Source: Cymbomonas tetramitiformis
Lineage: Eukaryota > Chlorophyta > Pyramimonadophyceae > Pyramimonadales > Pyramimonadaceae
Direction of reading: 5' to 3'
DNA: 64,000 nucleotides
Assembly: GCA_001247695.2 (NCBI GenBank)
Contig: LGRX02027129.1
Location: forward strand, 1-64,000
A program made the translations under genes and the position numbers. Under the pieces are notes generated by a model, which saw only the letters and a list, made by a program, of their open reading frames with translations, was not told where the DNA came from and searched no databases. This document shows positions 10,501 to 20,120 of this stretch, piece after piece (within the stretch, counting starts at the first letter, position 1; each line of letters opens with the position of its first letter).

Positions 10501-11685
10501 AGTGCCTATCAGCAGGTCCCAAGAGTTCTCGGCCTCGAAGGTCACGAAGGCGTACAACCGGTGAAGCGTCATGTGCGGCGTGCCCGCAGCCAGAATGACG
10601 TCCACGTAGCAGTAATGGGTGAACTTCGTGGGACTGTTGTCACACCTGGTGACCTTGGCGCCGGTGCTGGCTTCATAAATTGTGAGGCCCAGCCGCCTTA
10701 CAACAGCGATAGAGATGATGTTGCAGTTAGCGCCGGTGTCCATGAGGATCGCCCGGTATAGCATAAGCTCACCACCAGATGACACCAACGCCAGCCCCTC
10801 ATACAGGGTAGCATTCCGCAACTTGCAGATGGGCTGCACCTGAGCCATCAATAACACCTGCTCGTCGGTCAGGTGCTGCGTCATCTTTGCCCTCAGTGCG
10901 TCGTAGGCGAAGGTCTTGATGGTGCCAGCTCGTACATGTCCATGGTCACTGAAGTCAACCACCCCCAGGTCGTCCACGCAGGCAGCGGCTGCACATCGAG
11001 CGGCGGCGCTGTCGACCACACCGTTGGGCATCTCGTCCAATGGCACCTCCTCGATCGCGCGGTGTCCTGCACCATCTGCCTCCCTTCTTACCCCTTGCGT
11101 CGCTGTGGCGTGCGTGTCCTCCAGCTCATGCTCGTTGACCTCGGTGGGTTGCTCGGTTGCATCATTCGGACCCTTGCCCATGAGCTCCTCCAGCGCCAAA
11201 AGGTTCTCGATGTCCTTCGGGAGGTCGATGGCGTTCTGGGATATCAGGATGGCAGCAATCTGCGAGCAGGCGCGCACGGAGCTGCGAAGATTGGATGCCA
11301 ACAGGTGGAACTTCCTGCTGAGTACGTTGGGAGGAACGGCTCTAGGCACCTGAGCGGCCCTGTCGAACTCCTCCGGCGTCTTGACCTGGAAGCCCCGCAT
11401 CTGCTGAGTGCTGCCCAAGGCGACAGCGGCGCTGGCCTGGAGACTCGGTGCGTGACCGATGTCAACACCATGACCACCTTCCAGCTCACCCCCAGCAGGG
11501 CAGTCCTGCTCATCCTCCTCGTATTCAGCCTGTTGGGTGAAGTGGGAGTCGTACTCAGTCTCCGCATCACTGACCTCTGACCGGGCCTGTGCATCGGCGA
11601 CCTTGTCATCCTTTGGAGGTGACCCTGCCTGGAGACCTGTCAATTCTGCGGCGAGTTTCTCTTTAACCTCGGCACTGGCAGCCAC
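7519..11685 (-). CDS. Retropepsin-like protease with long unknown C-terminal region
   Basis: A 1,388-residue ORF. An aspartic protease active site (LMDTGANCN, Asp316) sits about a quarter of the way in, as in retroviral PR domains. Residues beyond about 900 are rich in Ser, Pro and Arg with repeated PSRARSS-type segments. The C-terminal ~300 residues form an unrecognised domain with clustered Cys and His (CSLC, HVLRCMAH, ERCLPWHAEF) and a polyproline run coded by a GGC/GGT microsatellite near 7880. The first 46 bp overlap Gag in another frame, so it is probably translated by frameshift as Gag-Pro. The final 13 bp overlap the RT ORF. The function of everything except the protease is unknown. 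Confidence 0.75.
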   Translation of the reverse strand: MAASAEVKEKLAAELTGLQAGSPPKDDKVADAQARSEVSDAETEYDSHFTQQAEYEEDEQDCPAGGELEGGHGVDIGHAPSLQASAAVALGSTQQMRGFQVKTPEEFDRAAQVPRAVPPNVLSRKFHLLASNLRSSVRACSQIAAILISQNAIDLPKDIENLLALEELMGKGPNDATEQPTEVNEHELEDTHATATQGVRREADGAGHRAIEEVPLDEMPNGVVDSAAARCAAAACVDDLGVVDFSDHGHVRAGTIKTFAYDALRAKMTQHLTDEQVLLMAQVQPICKLRNATLYEGLALVSSGGELMLYRAILMDTGANCNIISIAVVRRLGLTIYEASTGAKVTRCDNSPTKFTHYCYVDVILAAGTPHMTLHRLYAFVTFEAENSWDLLIGTGPLKNSLMIDIKLGSCVAVSHAPTILGMDAQVVLPLVDMTTPKHPHQPRRMDPVVCLQSEIFGQETECEWLGCPPLSTRKERFAASGIRSEHIHDGYESSVGSPLPSSGPSAAPPRPRVATRAEIEARSRVHTCSLEGGRRSHLALLAPAELAVSERMLAQLYAAPNPWVGGRAKWVTDGQVTGVRPPLDVRLDHNWADQRLYLDRHHVARLCRILQDLPEDMPAKPSQEHVCVEFVRCLEQKWVMVDQLMPPNWLYVDQKLDHDEDKDRWVLKGSYMTHVPSPANKQDVVKPREQGRALDSLNSIQRLQHTLQELFTYPSGEVAGTLMWDLKERVLCVQPSAATQHLELMRCTLDHARVYNSEELLNELQLPHWYESAGVWTYQLLRYLRPVDIESLSIGFLQQYDLYGNVAPPLELISLGSSTKYYPVGDGLGGTGRVFSQNAAAQEYVRLGEMRKMLKAANTRQQGRDALDADAERRPPPPNNMVNFRLTKRAPAQPPAPAAGAGPSRAVAGPSRARSSSHSPPRSSQTARPSQAVAGPSRARSSDHSPPRLAHIAYCRTPSPSSSSHGTEDLVSSDPDSSPPRGRSPSASPAWTNIGSWADSIRVPRDAPSISSGGPPPTPPSPPRAGRLPRAPGRVPPSPAESDWDATRMATASVSSVCQFLSVEEVKALKDRRNLTVFMIRFGITFYDRCRSQRVMYQLGVCNKERGLRLRKHPGITSKVEKKHNKTIACGNNGWRLPLGGQTTSSSLLEAMISAWADLSHRDSGHRLPGGHGRNVACSLCRYVEIGAAHVLRCMAHPNATTVYYIFLEDERCLPWHAEFTNEYFERDDRKFTCLQWGTRESAAPWLMPALGALEALRLPPPPPPPPPPPARQAHVAERPEHMDTALRRNVHEVRDPPARHQPGAGGAARSSAPSVNRHGAATHVVHAPRASRMPADLTSRCPPSPAASICSAEMQAFERHTDEQREAQRQTHFQQGSPGAAGGWPW

Positions 11686-13310
11686 TTGCTGCTGCTGCTG
11701 CTGCTGCTGCTGCTGTGCAGCGGCTGCTTCTGCTTGGCCTCAGGGAGCTTAAGCCACTCCTTGGTGGTGATCCCCATCTTGTGCTTATCAAAGCGGTGTG
11801 CGATGTTGTAGGCACGCATCTGGGCATTCTTGACCTCGTCCGGCCACTTGGAGTTCTGCCTGTCCTTATGGAAGTTGGGCGGCACCCGGGCCTCACGACA
11901 CCCCGTGTAGCAGCGCTCTGGAGAGTGGGGCAGGCGCGTGAAGCACCAGTCACACTGGAACTTCTTTGAAGCATCAGGTGGTGGCACCTTGCTGTAAGAA
12001 GGCTTCTGACGCTCGGCATTGTTCGCTTCCCTCGCAGGTTTCTTGGCGTCGTCGCCACCATGCTGTGCTTGTTCCTTCTTCTTGGGGTCCCTGCGTCTGT
12101 CCCCAGTCTTGGAGGCAGAACCCGAGCGCCTCATGGCTGACACTAGTGCAGCCAGGTCAAGCCCCATCTGCCTGGCCTCGTAGCAGGAGTACACGCAGTT
12201 GAGCCTACGAACCAGCTCCTGCTGCAGTGTGAGAGCCCAAGCCTCCGCATCGTTCTTCAGCTTGTCCTGCACCTCCACGATCACCTCCAGGTCCTCCCAT
12301 GTGACCTTGTTGGGGGCAGGATGGCTGACACGCAGCTGCTCGGACACGCGATCTCGGTATTCTTTGATGCGCAGGCCCTTGATGCATTCCTCGATGTCCT
12401 GCCTGACGACGGAGTCCTCCACCCTCTTGCCGGTGTTGAGTGCTGCCTCCCTGCGACGACAGCTCTTCACGTAGGCGAGGCCGTCCTGCTCGTTGGTCTG
12501 CGGCTTGGCGATCAAGAGATCCTCCTTCTCTTTGGTGCCCTTCATCAAGAATTTAGCTTCGAGCTCTGCAACGAAAGCCCTCAAGGCCCAAAAGTAGTGA
12601 GAATCTTCAGTGCCATCTGGCCCCGTGAGGCCCTTCGTGGAGGTTCCCTCGCCTGCCCACTCATCAGACTCCTCGCCATCCTCATCACCATCCTCGAACA
12701 CCTTACAAACTGCCCAGGTTGATCCTGGCGCCAGCTCATGAAAAGGAGGCTGCGCACAACGCACAGATCCCTGGTAGGCGTCTCTCATGGTAAGATCCTT
12801 CAGGACATGACAAGCGTGTGAAGCCATGACGCCATCCTTCAGGTAGGCAGCGCACCACCAGTCATACGCGACTGAGGTGGAATGATCGTCCCCTGCTAGA
12901 AACGAGGGTATGCTATCCCACAATGGTCTGAAGTCTGGCCTGGACTCAGCGAAGGCCTTCTTCTGCTGCTGACTGAGCGCATGGAAAGATGCTGACTTCG
13001 TGTGCCTACGCTTCTTGGCCTCAAAAGCCCGCTGCACTTTTGCTACCATGTCCACAAAACGCCTGATGAAGAGCGCTCTGTCCTCATTCTTACCACCAGT
13101 GTACTGGAGTTTGACGTCTTCCTTGTCAAGTGAGTGGCTCTCCCTGTCATAGTAATCCATCTCGTCTACGTCGTCAAGCGCAAAGAGAAACTGGTTTGCA
13201 GGCGCTGAGGCTGCTACTGCTGCTGCGAGTGCTGTTGCTGCGAGCGCTGTTGCTGCTGGTGATGGCGGTGCGGAGGGAGTGGTTTCTGAGCCCGACCCCT
13301 CTGCGCTCAT
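11640..13310 (-). CDS. Gag-like structural protein of the large element
   Basis: A 556-residue ORF placed first after the leader. An Ala-rich N-terminus leads into a mainly helical central region and acidic stretches. Near residue 470 there is a CX2C...H...C...C cluster (CDWCFTRLPHSPERCYTGC) that can bind zinc like a Gag nucleocapsid finger, though it is not the usual CX2CX4HX4C knuckle. The C-terminus is a Gln/Ser-coding CTG run. The start at 13310 is an ATG and the upstream sequence is the repeat leader. The Gag assignment rests on position and the zinc cluster, not on a recognised capsid fold. Confidence 0.65.
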   Translation of the reverse strand: MSAEGSGSETTPSAPPSPAATALAATALAAAVAASAPANQFLFALDDVDEMDYYDRESHSLDKEDVKLQYTGGKNEDRALFIRRFVDMVAKVQRAFEAKKRRHTKSASFHALSQQQKKAFAESRPDFRPLWDSIPSFLAGDDHSTSVAYDWWCAAYLKDGVMASHACHVLKDLTMRDAYQGSVRCAQPPFHELAPGSTWAVCKVFEDGDEDGEESDEWAGEGTSTKGLTGPDGTEDSHYFWALRAFVAELEAKFLMKGTKEKEDLLIAKPQTNEQDGLAYVKSCRRREAALNTGKRVEDSVVRQDIEECIKGLRIKEYRDRVSEQLRVSHPAPNKVTWEDLEVIVEVQDKLKNDAEAWALTLQQELVRRLNCVYSCYEARQMGLDLAALVSAMRRSGSASKTGDRRRDPKKKEQAQHGGDDAKKPAREANNAERQKPSYSKVPPPDASKKFQCDWCFTRLPHSPERCYTGCREARVPPNFHKDRQNSKWPDEVKNAQMRAYNIAHRFDKHKMGITTKEWLKLPEAKQKQPLHSSSSSSSSSKWLPVPRLKRNSPQN

Positions 13311-13520
13311 ATATTCCGTGTCAAGGTCCTGACTGACCCGCTCTCGCGCCAGCCGTCGTGCCTCACGTTCTCTGGACTGGACAGAGGCAGCGCTTGGCTC
13401 TGCTTCGCCCTCCGTGGTAAAGTACTGTGTTAATGCTCAGCCAATGGGACCAAGGAAGAGTCCCCTCTCTCAGCGCAAAGCTCGTTCACCAGTAGACTGG
13501 AGGCTTGATTCAGACTGGCT

Positions 13521-14970
13521 TAGGCCAGTGCAGTGAGTGCTCCTGGATTCACCTTGCTGAACAAGCGAAAGAACGAAACGCGTGCGGCCAGCGAACGCCT
13601 AAAGGTCCAGCACTGTGCTTCAGCGCTCTGAATCAGCAGCAGATGCAGAATATTCGTGCGAGGAAGAGTTAAAGCTGGGCCAGTGTGCTGAGCACTTCTG
13701 GATTAGCTGGGCCAGAGTTCATCAGGAGCACAGTGAAAGTGAGGGCAACTCCACGACACCAAGAATAGCACTGATACGCAGCGGTGTGAGCTAGGCCAGT
13801 GTGCTGAGCACCCCTGGATTCACAACACCACTGCTAATCAAGGGCACCATGGCTGGCATAGAAGCTCACTCCCCAGTCCAGTAAGCAAGTACAAGGTCGC
13901 TGGCAGAGTTGGGAGCTAAGCCAGTGTGCTGAGCACCCCTGGATTCGCAGCACCACTGCTGATTCAGAAGGTGGCCTGTGACATGAGGGCCTCACCGGCT
14001 GACCAATACCGTAGAAAAGATAGAAGAATTCTCCAACACATTATGATAAAGCACTAGAAGGTCACTCCAGTAGTAAGCAGCACTCCAGGCTGGTAAAGTA
14101 ATTAACTCTGAATCCACCAGGTAACTGTGTCACACCAGGGAATATCGCTTAAAAGACCACTCAGTTGTCGCCTTCAGGGCTGATGCTGCTGCCAGTCCTC
14201 TGGCAAGCTTTTCCCTGCTTCAGGCTTAGGCCAGTACACCAGGGGTGTCCCTGGATTAACCGTCAGACAAGGTGGAGCTGCCCAAGAAACCGTAAGTTGC
14301 AGTTCCAGACATAGAGCAGTGACTCACTGCTGATCCACTTCTTTGCTGGTAAGTAAAAGCAGATGTCGCCGCTAATTAGCTCCTAGGCCAAGCACACCTG
14401 CCTTTCAGCTAGGCCAGTACACCAGGGGTGTCCCTGGATTCACTTCAGACAAGGTGGCCAGCTGGAGAACCCACTGGAAGGTAGTTCATCAAGGTGCACA
14501 TTAGCTGTTGATCCACTCTTAGCCGGTAAGTCAAGGCAGATGCCGCTGCTGATTAGCTCCCAGGTAACACACACTTGCTTTTCAGTTAAGCCAGTGCACC
14601 AGGGGTGCCCCTGGATTCACTTCAAACAAGGTGGCCAGCTGAAGGAACCACTGAGAGGTGCTCATCCAGGTGTACATTCACTGCTGATTGACTCTGTCGC
14701 CGCCGCCGCCCAAGCTCATGCCGTGCTGATTAGCTCAAAACTGAAGGACACCTGTCAGCAGCTAGGCCAGTGCACCAGGGGTGCCCCTGGATTCACTGCA
14801 GAACAAGGTGTTGAGGATATCACCGGGTAGAAGGAGGCCGCTCATGACTAGTGAATTCAAAGCTGATCCTTCGCCGCCGTCGCTGGTAGCTCTTTCAGTG
14901 CAAGTACCACCAAGTTCAGGGAAGAAAAAGGGTCCGCCAGTGCACCGTGGGTGCCCCTGGAGTCGCCTGA
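13521..14970 (-). repeat. Tandem hairpin repeats in the retrotransposon leader
   Basis: Nine copies of a motif of the form GGCCAGTGCACCAGGGGTGC followed by CCCTGGATTCAC occur near 13523, 13677, 13790, 13919, 14228, 14410, 14589, 14764 and 14934. The last five are spaced 182, 179, 175 and 174 bp, so the unit is about 178 bp. Each can fold: CCAGGGG pairs with CCCCTGG across TG in the later copies, and GTGCT pairs with AGCAC in the earlier ones. They lie between the 5' LTR and Gag, where packaging, dimerisation or ribosome-shunt signals sit in retroelements. Confidence 0.75.
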
Positions 14971-15517
14971 CTTCCGAATCCGCTCTTTCAACTGCTGCTG
15001 ACTTCTCGCCAAAGGGCCTTTACTTCCGGATTAACACTGAAATAAAAAGCCGCTCCGCGCAGGACATTATTGTTTTGAAAAAGTATGAAAACAGCAGTGA
15101 AATGTATCCGTCAAAATTGATATTATATCACAAAATACGAATTATTGTGTACAAAAGCTGTGAGCAGAACTGTCTTAGCACTCTAGCACTGGCACGCGAA
15201 CAGCCACCTAGTACTTGCGAGGGCAAAACAATAATGAGTCCACTAGCCTGACCTCCGGTCAGAGCCTACTTATATCTCAATGCTCTGTCACATTTCCCAA
15301 AACTGTAACGGGTTCTAGCCCTTAAATCTTCATCTGGCCAATGGAAAGTCATTATTCCATGCCAGCTCTAACAATGTTACCGTTCACCGCATTCTGACTG
15401 ACACGTCAGCGGCAAAGGAGTCACTGCCATCTTCGTCTTATCATTCCCTGGTCATTTGATGGTGACCATATCTTCTCTGACAAGTCTGCATCTCACAGAT
15501 GGTCATCTTCGCAAAGC

Positions 15518-15599
15518 CTGTCATGCTGTCACCACTGTCATGCGTGTCACCAGCTGAACAAACCCGGCGCGGTACCATGAGAAGCCGGCGTTTGTTACA
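15518..15599 (-). repeat. Outer edge of the 5' LTR of the large element
   Basis: Direct repeat partner of 1-82 with no mismatch. The LTR continues below 15518 by an unknown length because the matching part of the other LTR is off the window. Confidence 0.85.
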
Positions 15600-16003
15600 C
15601 GCATGTTCGGTGTGATTACCAACACAGTTTTCACGTTCAAGCTCGTGTTGTACAAAATGCTTGAAGACTACGTTGGCTTGAGCGACGCGGCGAGACGATT
15701 CGGAGCTAATTCGTACATGGGTTGCTTGAAGTGCTGGATATGGGGTACCGAGAAATCTAAATCCAGTCTAACGATAATCATATATTCCTCACTACACCAA
15801 GGAAAGCAACCAGGTAAACACGCAAACCCTGCCTTCGTTTGTCCCCTTTCTTTTTTCGGCCGTACGTACGGAGTATGTGTGCCCGCCCTGTGGACACCCC
15901 ACGGACAGCTCGTGGGTTTTCCGCTTATATTATGTGGAAAAGAACACCCTGTCCAGGCGTGTAGACTTCGGCATCCACACGCACGGACGACGTATCCCAG
16001 CTC
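15600..16003. other. Short unassigned stretch beside the large element
   Basis: An open frame on the plus strand starts at 15603 but resembles nothing I know, and composition does not support a gene. It carries a TACGTACG palindrome near 15860. It separates the LTR edge from the foldback element. Confidence 0.4.
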
Positions 16004-16011
16004 GTTCCGTA

Positions 16012-17678
16012 GATAAAGCCTATCGGACACCAGGTGGGAAGGATGTCATGGCCTGATCGCGTCATGGTGACCTGAAATCGCGACCTGACCTCATCAAGGC
16101 GTGACACAAGCGTTGCCACGCTCGTGTCGCCGGCGATTTCTGGCGAAATCGCTTCCTCACGCCACGTCAGTCGTCACGCGTTGTCGCTCGCGGGAAAACT
16201 GTTACCTCACGGAAATTCATATGTCGCTTTGTACAAAATCTGTCGCTTTCTACAGTTTTCCCATGTACTTAAATATGGAATTTACCACAGGTCCCATGCC
16301 ATCTTCACTGAAAACGTGAAAAGTCCATTCTATATTTTAAAGCATATAATTATATTATTGTATTATTGTTTAAAGCATATAATCGTATAATCATATAATT
16401 ATATAAAGAAATTACGGAATCTAATATATTTACTGTACGTCATAATATACACAAGTATTATATTTATATTTGTATTTATAACATACTGTCTGGTATGGAG
16501 ACGAGGGCGATATGGTGGGGGGAAGGTGGGGAGGGGGGGGAGGTTGGATATGTCGATAGCCGCGCAGGGGGTGGGGGAGGAGCCGGACGGATCCATGGAC
16601 ATAAAAGTCGGGTATTGACGCCCGATATTGTTTTATCGATTAATCGCAGAAATCGTGCCTATCGATTTTATTCCGTTGCCGAAATAATAATAAAAACATC
16701 CTCCACCCGCCCGCCCCCCATAGTTGATTTATTTATCCCCCACATTAATAAAATAAATCAAATCTTATTAAATACGGTCTCATAAATTAAATCAACTATG
16801 GGGGGCGGGCGGGTGGAGGATGTTTTTATTATTATTTCGGCAACGGAATAAAATCGATAGGCACGATTTCTGCGATTAATCGATAAAACAATACGGGTGC
16901 TCCACGGAAAATAAGGATCCCCGAAAATAAGAATTTTATAGGATGTTGGGGCCGTCGGATGGTCCTTAACACTGGCTTAATAACCGAATTTCGAATATAT
17001 GAACCGTCCATTTGCCCGATTTAATTACTCCGTCCAGCACCTTATATTCGGTGGAGCACCCGTATCGGGCGTCAATACCCGACTTTTATGTCCATGGATC
17101 CGTCCGGCTCCTCCCCCACCCCCTGCGCGGCTATCGACATATCCAACCTCCCCCCCCTCCCCACCTTCCCCCCACCATATCGCCCTCGTCTCCATACCAG
17201 ACAGTATGTTATAAATACAAATATAAATATAATACTTGTGTATATTATGACGTACAGTAAATATATTAGATTCCGTAATTTCTTTATATAATTATATGAT
17301 TATACGATTATATGCTTTAAACAATAATACAATAATATAATTATATGCTTTAAAATATAGAATGGACTTTTCACGTTTTCAGTGAAGATGGCATGGGACC
17401 TGTGGTAAATTCCATATTTAAGTACATGGGAAAACTGTAGAAAACGACAGATTTTGTACAAAGCGACATATGAATTTCCGTGAGGTAACAGTTTTCCCGC
17501 GAGCGACAACGCGTGACGACTGACGTGGCGTGAGGAAGCGATTTCGCCAGAAATCGCCGGCGACACGAGCGTGGCAACGCTTGTGTCACGCCTTGATGAG
17601 GTCAGGTCGCGATTTCAGGTCACCATGACGCGATCAGGCCATGACATCCTTCCCACCTGGTGTCCGATAGGCTTTATC
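16012..17678. mobile_element. Foldback DNA element with ~720-bp inverted arms and 8-bp TSD
   Basis: Nearly the whole interval is a palindrome. The left arm (16012 to ~16731) matches the reverse complement of the right arm (~16788 to 17678) once a 171-bp insertion in the right arm is allowed for. The ends begin GATAAAGCCTATCGG on both strands. GTTCCGTA directly precedes the left end (16004-16011) and directly follows the right end (17679-17686), an 8-bp target-site duplication typical of hAT-like insertion. Small mirrored ORFs on each arm are only copies of one another. No transposase is visible, so the element is non-autonomous. Confidence 0.85.
16894..17062. mobile_element. 169-bp MITE nested in the foldback element
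   Basis: The terminal inverted repeats start CGGGTGCTCCACGGAAAATA and end in its near complement. TA flanks both sides (16892-16893 and 17063-17064). The left arm of the foldback element gives the empty site: removing 169 bp plus one TA restores exact arm pairing. A TA duplication fits Tc1/mariner or pogo-type transposition. Confidence 0.85.
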
Positions 17679-17739
17679 GTTCCGTACGCATGATGATGTA
17701 TGCGCTCGTATTCGCATGATGATGAACAAACCATCACCA

Positions 17740-17797
17740 TGCCAGGTCAGCTTTTCGACGAACCGTCGCGACGTTTCGTCGAATTGCTGACCTGGCA
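17740..17797. repeat. 58-bp near-perfect palindrome
   Basis: TGCCAGGTCAGC, TTCGACGAA and CGTCGCGACG are followed by the mirrored TTCGTCGAA and GCTGACCTGGCA. It lies just outside the foldback element and is not part of its arms. It would extrude as a strong hairpin. Confidence 0.8.
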
Positions 17798-18044
17798 CTT
17801 TTTCAATACATCTCCAATACGCCATTTCAATACGCCTGAAATCGCTAACGTATTGGAGTGAGCCCTCCCGTATTGAAGTAGTATTGAACAGATCGAAGGA
17901 TTTTCGGGGAAATAATTTTGGAATTTTAAGTTTTAGGAGAATCTGCACCCCTCGTTCGTGAATCGAACGGCCGAAATCGTAACTCAAGAAGTACCCCCAA
18001 AATGCTCAAGAAGTCCCCCCGAAATGACCCCAAATATGGATCGG

Positions 18045-18123
18045 AAAAAACCTTCAGTCGGACTCGAACCCATCACCTCAGGCATGTGAGAGCGGCGGCC
18101 AACCACTAGACCATTACGATGGA
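18045..18123 (-). tRNA. tRNA-like Pol III unit, probably degenerate
   Basis: The minus strand has an A-box-like TGGTCTAGTGGTTGG, a B box GGTTCGAGTCC at canonical tRNA spacing, and a T6 terminator right after the body. The acceptor ends do not pair and the T-stem is imperfect; the best anticodon stem leaves a 6-nt loop. It is more likely a tRNA pseudogene or SINE head than a working tRNA, and no isotype can be assigned. Confidence 0.35.
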
Positions 18124-18774
18124 ATTGATCACCTATGCGTTGTAGTCATACTAATAATTAAAACTCGATAAGTCGATTATCTCGGATGCAATGTCACTGA
18201 GAGTCTGAGACATCGCATCGTCATCGTCGTCGTCATCGTCGATCGTGCTCGCATGACGAGTCGATCCGATGTGACTTCTGAACGGTAGGGAAAGTTTTTG
18301 AGCACTTCGATTTTTCTGAACGGTAAAGTTCAAACTCACGTTATTTCACTCTTCACAGTTCGCCGTCAGCAGTGTTGCAGCAGCCTCGCCAGTGAGTTGC
18401 GTGCTGTGATATTTTAAATTCTCACAGGTTGCAATATGGCACTGGTTTGCAGTGCATGTTTTGGTTATGCGTGTGTATTATTTTGTGTGTGCTTCGCGCG
18501 CTCATACTTGGCATGCGTGAAACTTTGACTAGGAGTGAACGGGAAATTCCCGCGAGTCCTTTGCACTCGAAATAGTTGGTTCAAATCTAACTCACTCCAC
18601 ATCCCCCTGTTACTTTCCTTTGCTTCTTTCGTTGACGACTGCTAATGTCCTTCTTCTTTACTAAACGTTAGTTGGTTGGTTTCGTTTTTCAGATCCGCTG
18701 AAAACGTTCGCGTGGCGAAGTCATATTAGATTTTCATCTCGCGTTCATATTCGCATTTATTTGAGGTTGCTCGG

Positions 18775-19122
18775 TTGTTAATTATGTTTTCAATAAAGGT
18801 TTATTTTGTGCTTTCCCGCTTTTTACTAAGTGTTGGCTCTTTACTTTCCTTTTCAGATTGGCTGTTTTCGAGGAGGGCGAAATGGAGGAAATCGACCGCC
18901 TCGAGTACAACGTCAACTTCAAGCATCCCTTCAAACATTCTAGGTTGATACGTCCTTTATGTTTTCAATAGAATATTCTTTTGTGCATTTCCGCTTTTTT
19001 ACTAAGTGTTGGCTCTTTACTTTCCATTTTAGATCGGTTGTTTTGGAGCAAAGCGAGATGGAGAAAATCGACCGCCTCGAGTACAACGTCAACTTCAAGC
19101 ATCCCGTCAAGCGTTCTAGATG
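18775..19122 (+). repeat. Tandemly duplicated exon-like unit
   Basis: Two ~180-bp copies, each with a CTTTACTTTCC pyrimidine tract ending in AG, then a short open segment, then a GTTGATACG- or TGA-type end. The open segments (about 18860-18944 and 19035-19122) read VFEEGEMEEIDRLEYNVNF and VLEQSEMEKIDRLEYNVNF in the same frame, with continuing similarity and a stop in the second copy. Conservation of the reading despite flanking change, plus splice-like edges, suggests a small duplicated coding exon of an unrecognised gene. The protein family is unknown to me. Confidence 0.4.
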
Positions 19123-19410
19123 AATACATTGATTTTAGGTTGGCATCTTGTAAATAGAAAGTGCACGAGTAGAACATTATTTTGTGTATTGGTATGATAA
19201 AATTTGATAGTCCCATTCGTATTCCTTTGTGCCTAGCTAGATACATGTTAATCGTAGTAAAGATGCTCGAGTGTTCCCTACTATTCTTATTTTGTTTATC
19301 TCGCATAGCATACGCATAGTGGATACATAGTGAACACACTGCATGTTGCAAATGTGCAATATGTATGCTATAGGTCTATAATATATATCCAACATAGGCA
19401 ACTTTTATTT

Positions 19411-19850
19411 CAATACATATGCAATAGGTCCGCAATATATATACAACATATTGAATTTGCATGTTCAATACGTATGCAATAGGTCCGCAGTATGTATCCA
19501 ACATACTGAATGTTCCGTTTCAATACATATGCAATAGGTCCGCAATATATATACAACATATTGAATTTGCATGTTCAATACGTATGCAATAGGTCCGCAG
19601 TATGTATCCAACATACTGAATGTTCCGTTTCAATACATATTCAATAGGTCCACAATATATATACAACATATTGAATTTACATGTTCAATACGTATGCAAT
19701 AGGTCCGCAGTATGTATCCAACATACTGAATGTTCCGTTTCAATACATATTCAATAGGTCCGCAATATATATACAACATATTGAATTTACATGTTCAATA
19801 CGTATGCAGTAGGTCCGCAGTGTGTATCCAACATATTGAATGTTGACTTA
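19411..19850. repeat. 110-bp satellite array built from two alternating 55-bp monomers
   Basis: Four units start at 19411, 19521, 19631 and 19741, exactly 110 bp apart. Each unit is two related 55-bp monomers, A (CAATACATATGCAATAGGTC...) and B (CAATACGTATGCAATAGGTC...), so A and B alternate eight times, which is a higher-order repeat. Degenerate copies extend on both sides (about 19350 and to about 20110). Confidence 0.9.
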
Positions 19851-20120
19851 CAATATGTATACAATATGTGGGCAATATGTCTGCAACATGCCTTCATAGT
19901 GTTTGCGACATGCATGGTGCATGTCTCCAACCCTATACTACACATATGTTGAAGGCATATTGAAATAACTCTCTGCATCAGAACTTCAATATGTCTCCAA
20001 TACATGAGGGCTCACTGCAATACTATGTTGAACACATGTTGGAGCGCTTGCAGGCATATTGCACACATATTGTAACATTTTGTATTGTATTGAACATGTA
20101 TTGTCAATACGCGTGCAATA

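Larger units (their letters stand above)
1..15599 (-). mobile_element. Large Ty3/gypsy-type LTR retrotransposon encoding methyltransferases
   Basis: An LTR element read on the minus strand. Positions 1-82 and 15518-15599 are identical direct repeats (82/82) and both begin TGTAACA on the element strand, so they are the LTR 5' edges; the 3' LTR runs off the window. Between them lie, in transcription order, Gag, protease/Cys-rich, membrane-RT-RNase H, C5-MTase, integrase-PHD and a second MTase-like ORF. RT-RNase H before integrase is Ty3/gypsy order. ORFs sit in different frames and overlap slightly, which means programmed frameshifts or recent indels. LTR identity suggests a recent insertion. 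I could not find a clear primer site or polypurine tract, and the inner LTR boundary is unknown. The target-site duplication cannot be tested because one flank is outside the window. Confidence 0.9.

Noticed and set aside
342..13336. Many long plus-strand open frames opposite the large retrotransposon
   Set aside because: They mirror GC-rich minus-strand genes that carry clear enzyme motifs; none has a recognisable domain of its own.
16101..17589. Small ORFs on the foldback arms (for example 16124-16390 and 17300-17566)
   Set aside because: They are mirror copies created by the inverted repeat, with no protein similarity.
19411..19850. CRISPR-like regular repeats
   Set aside because: Units are contiguous 55/110-bp satellites with no spacers, and the window is eukaryotic.
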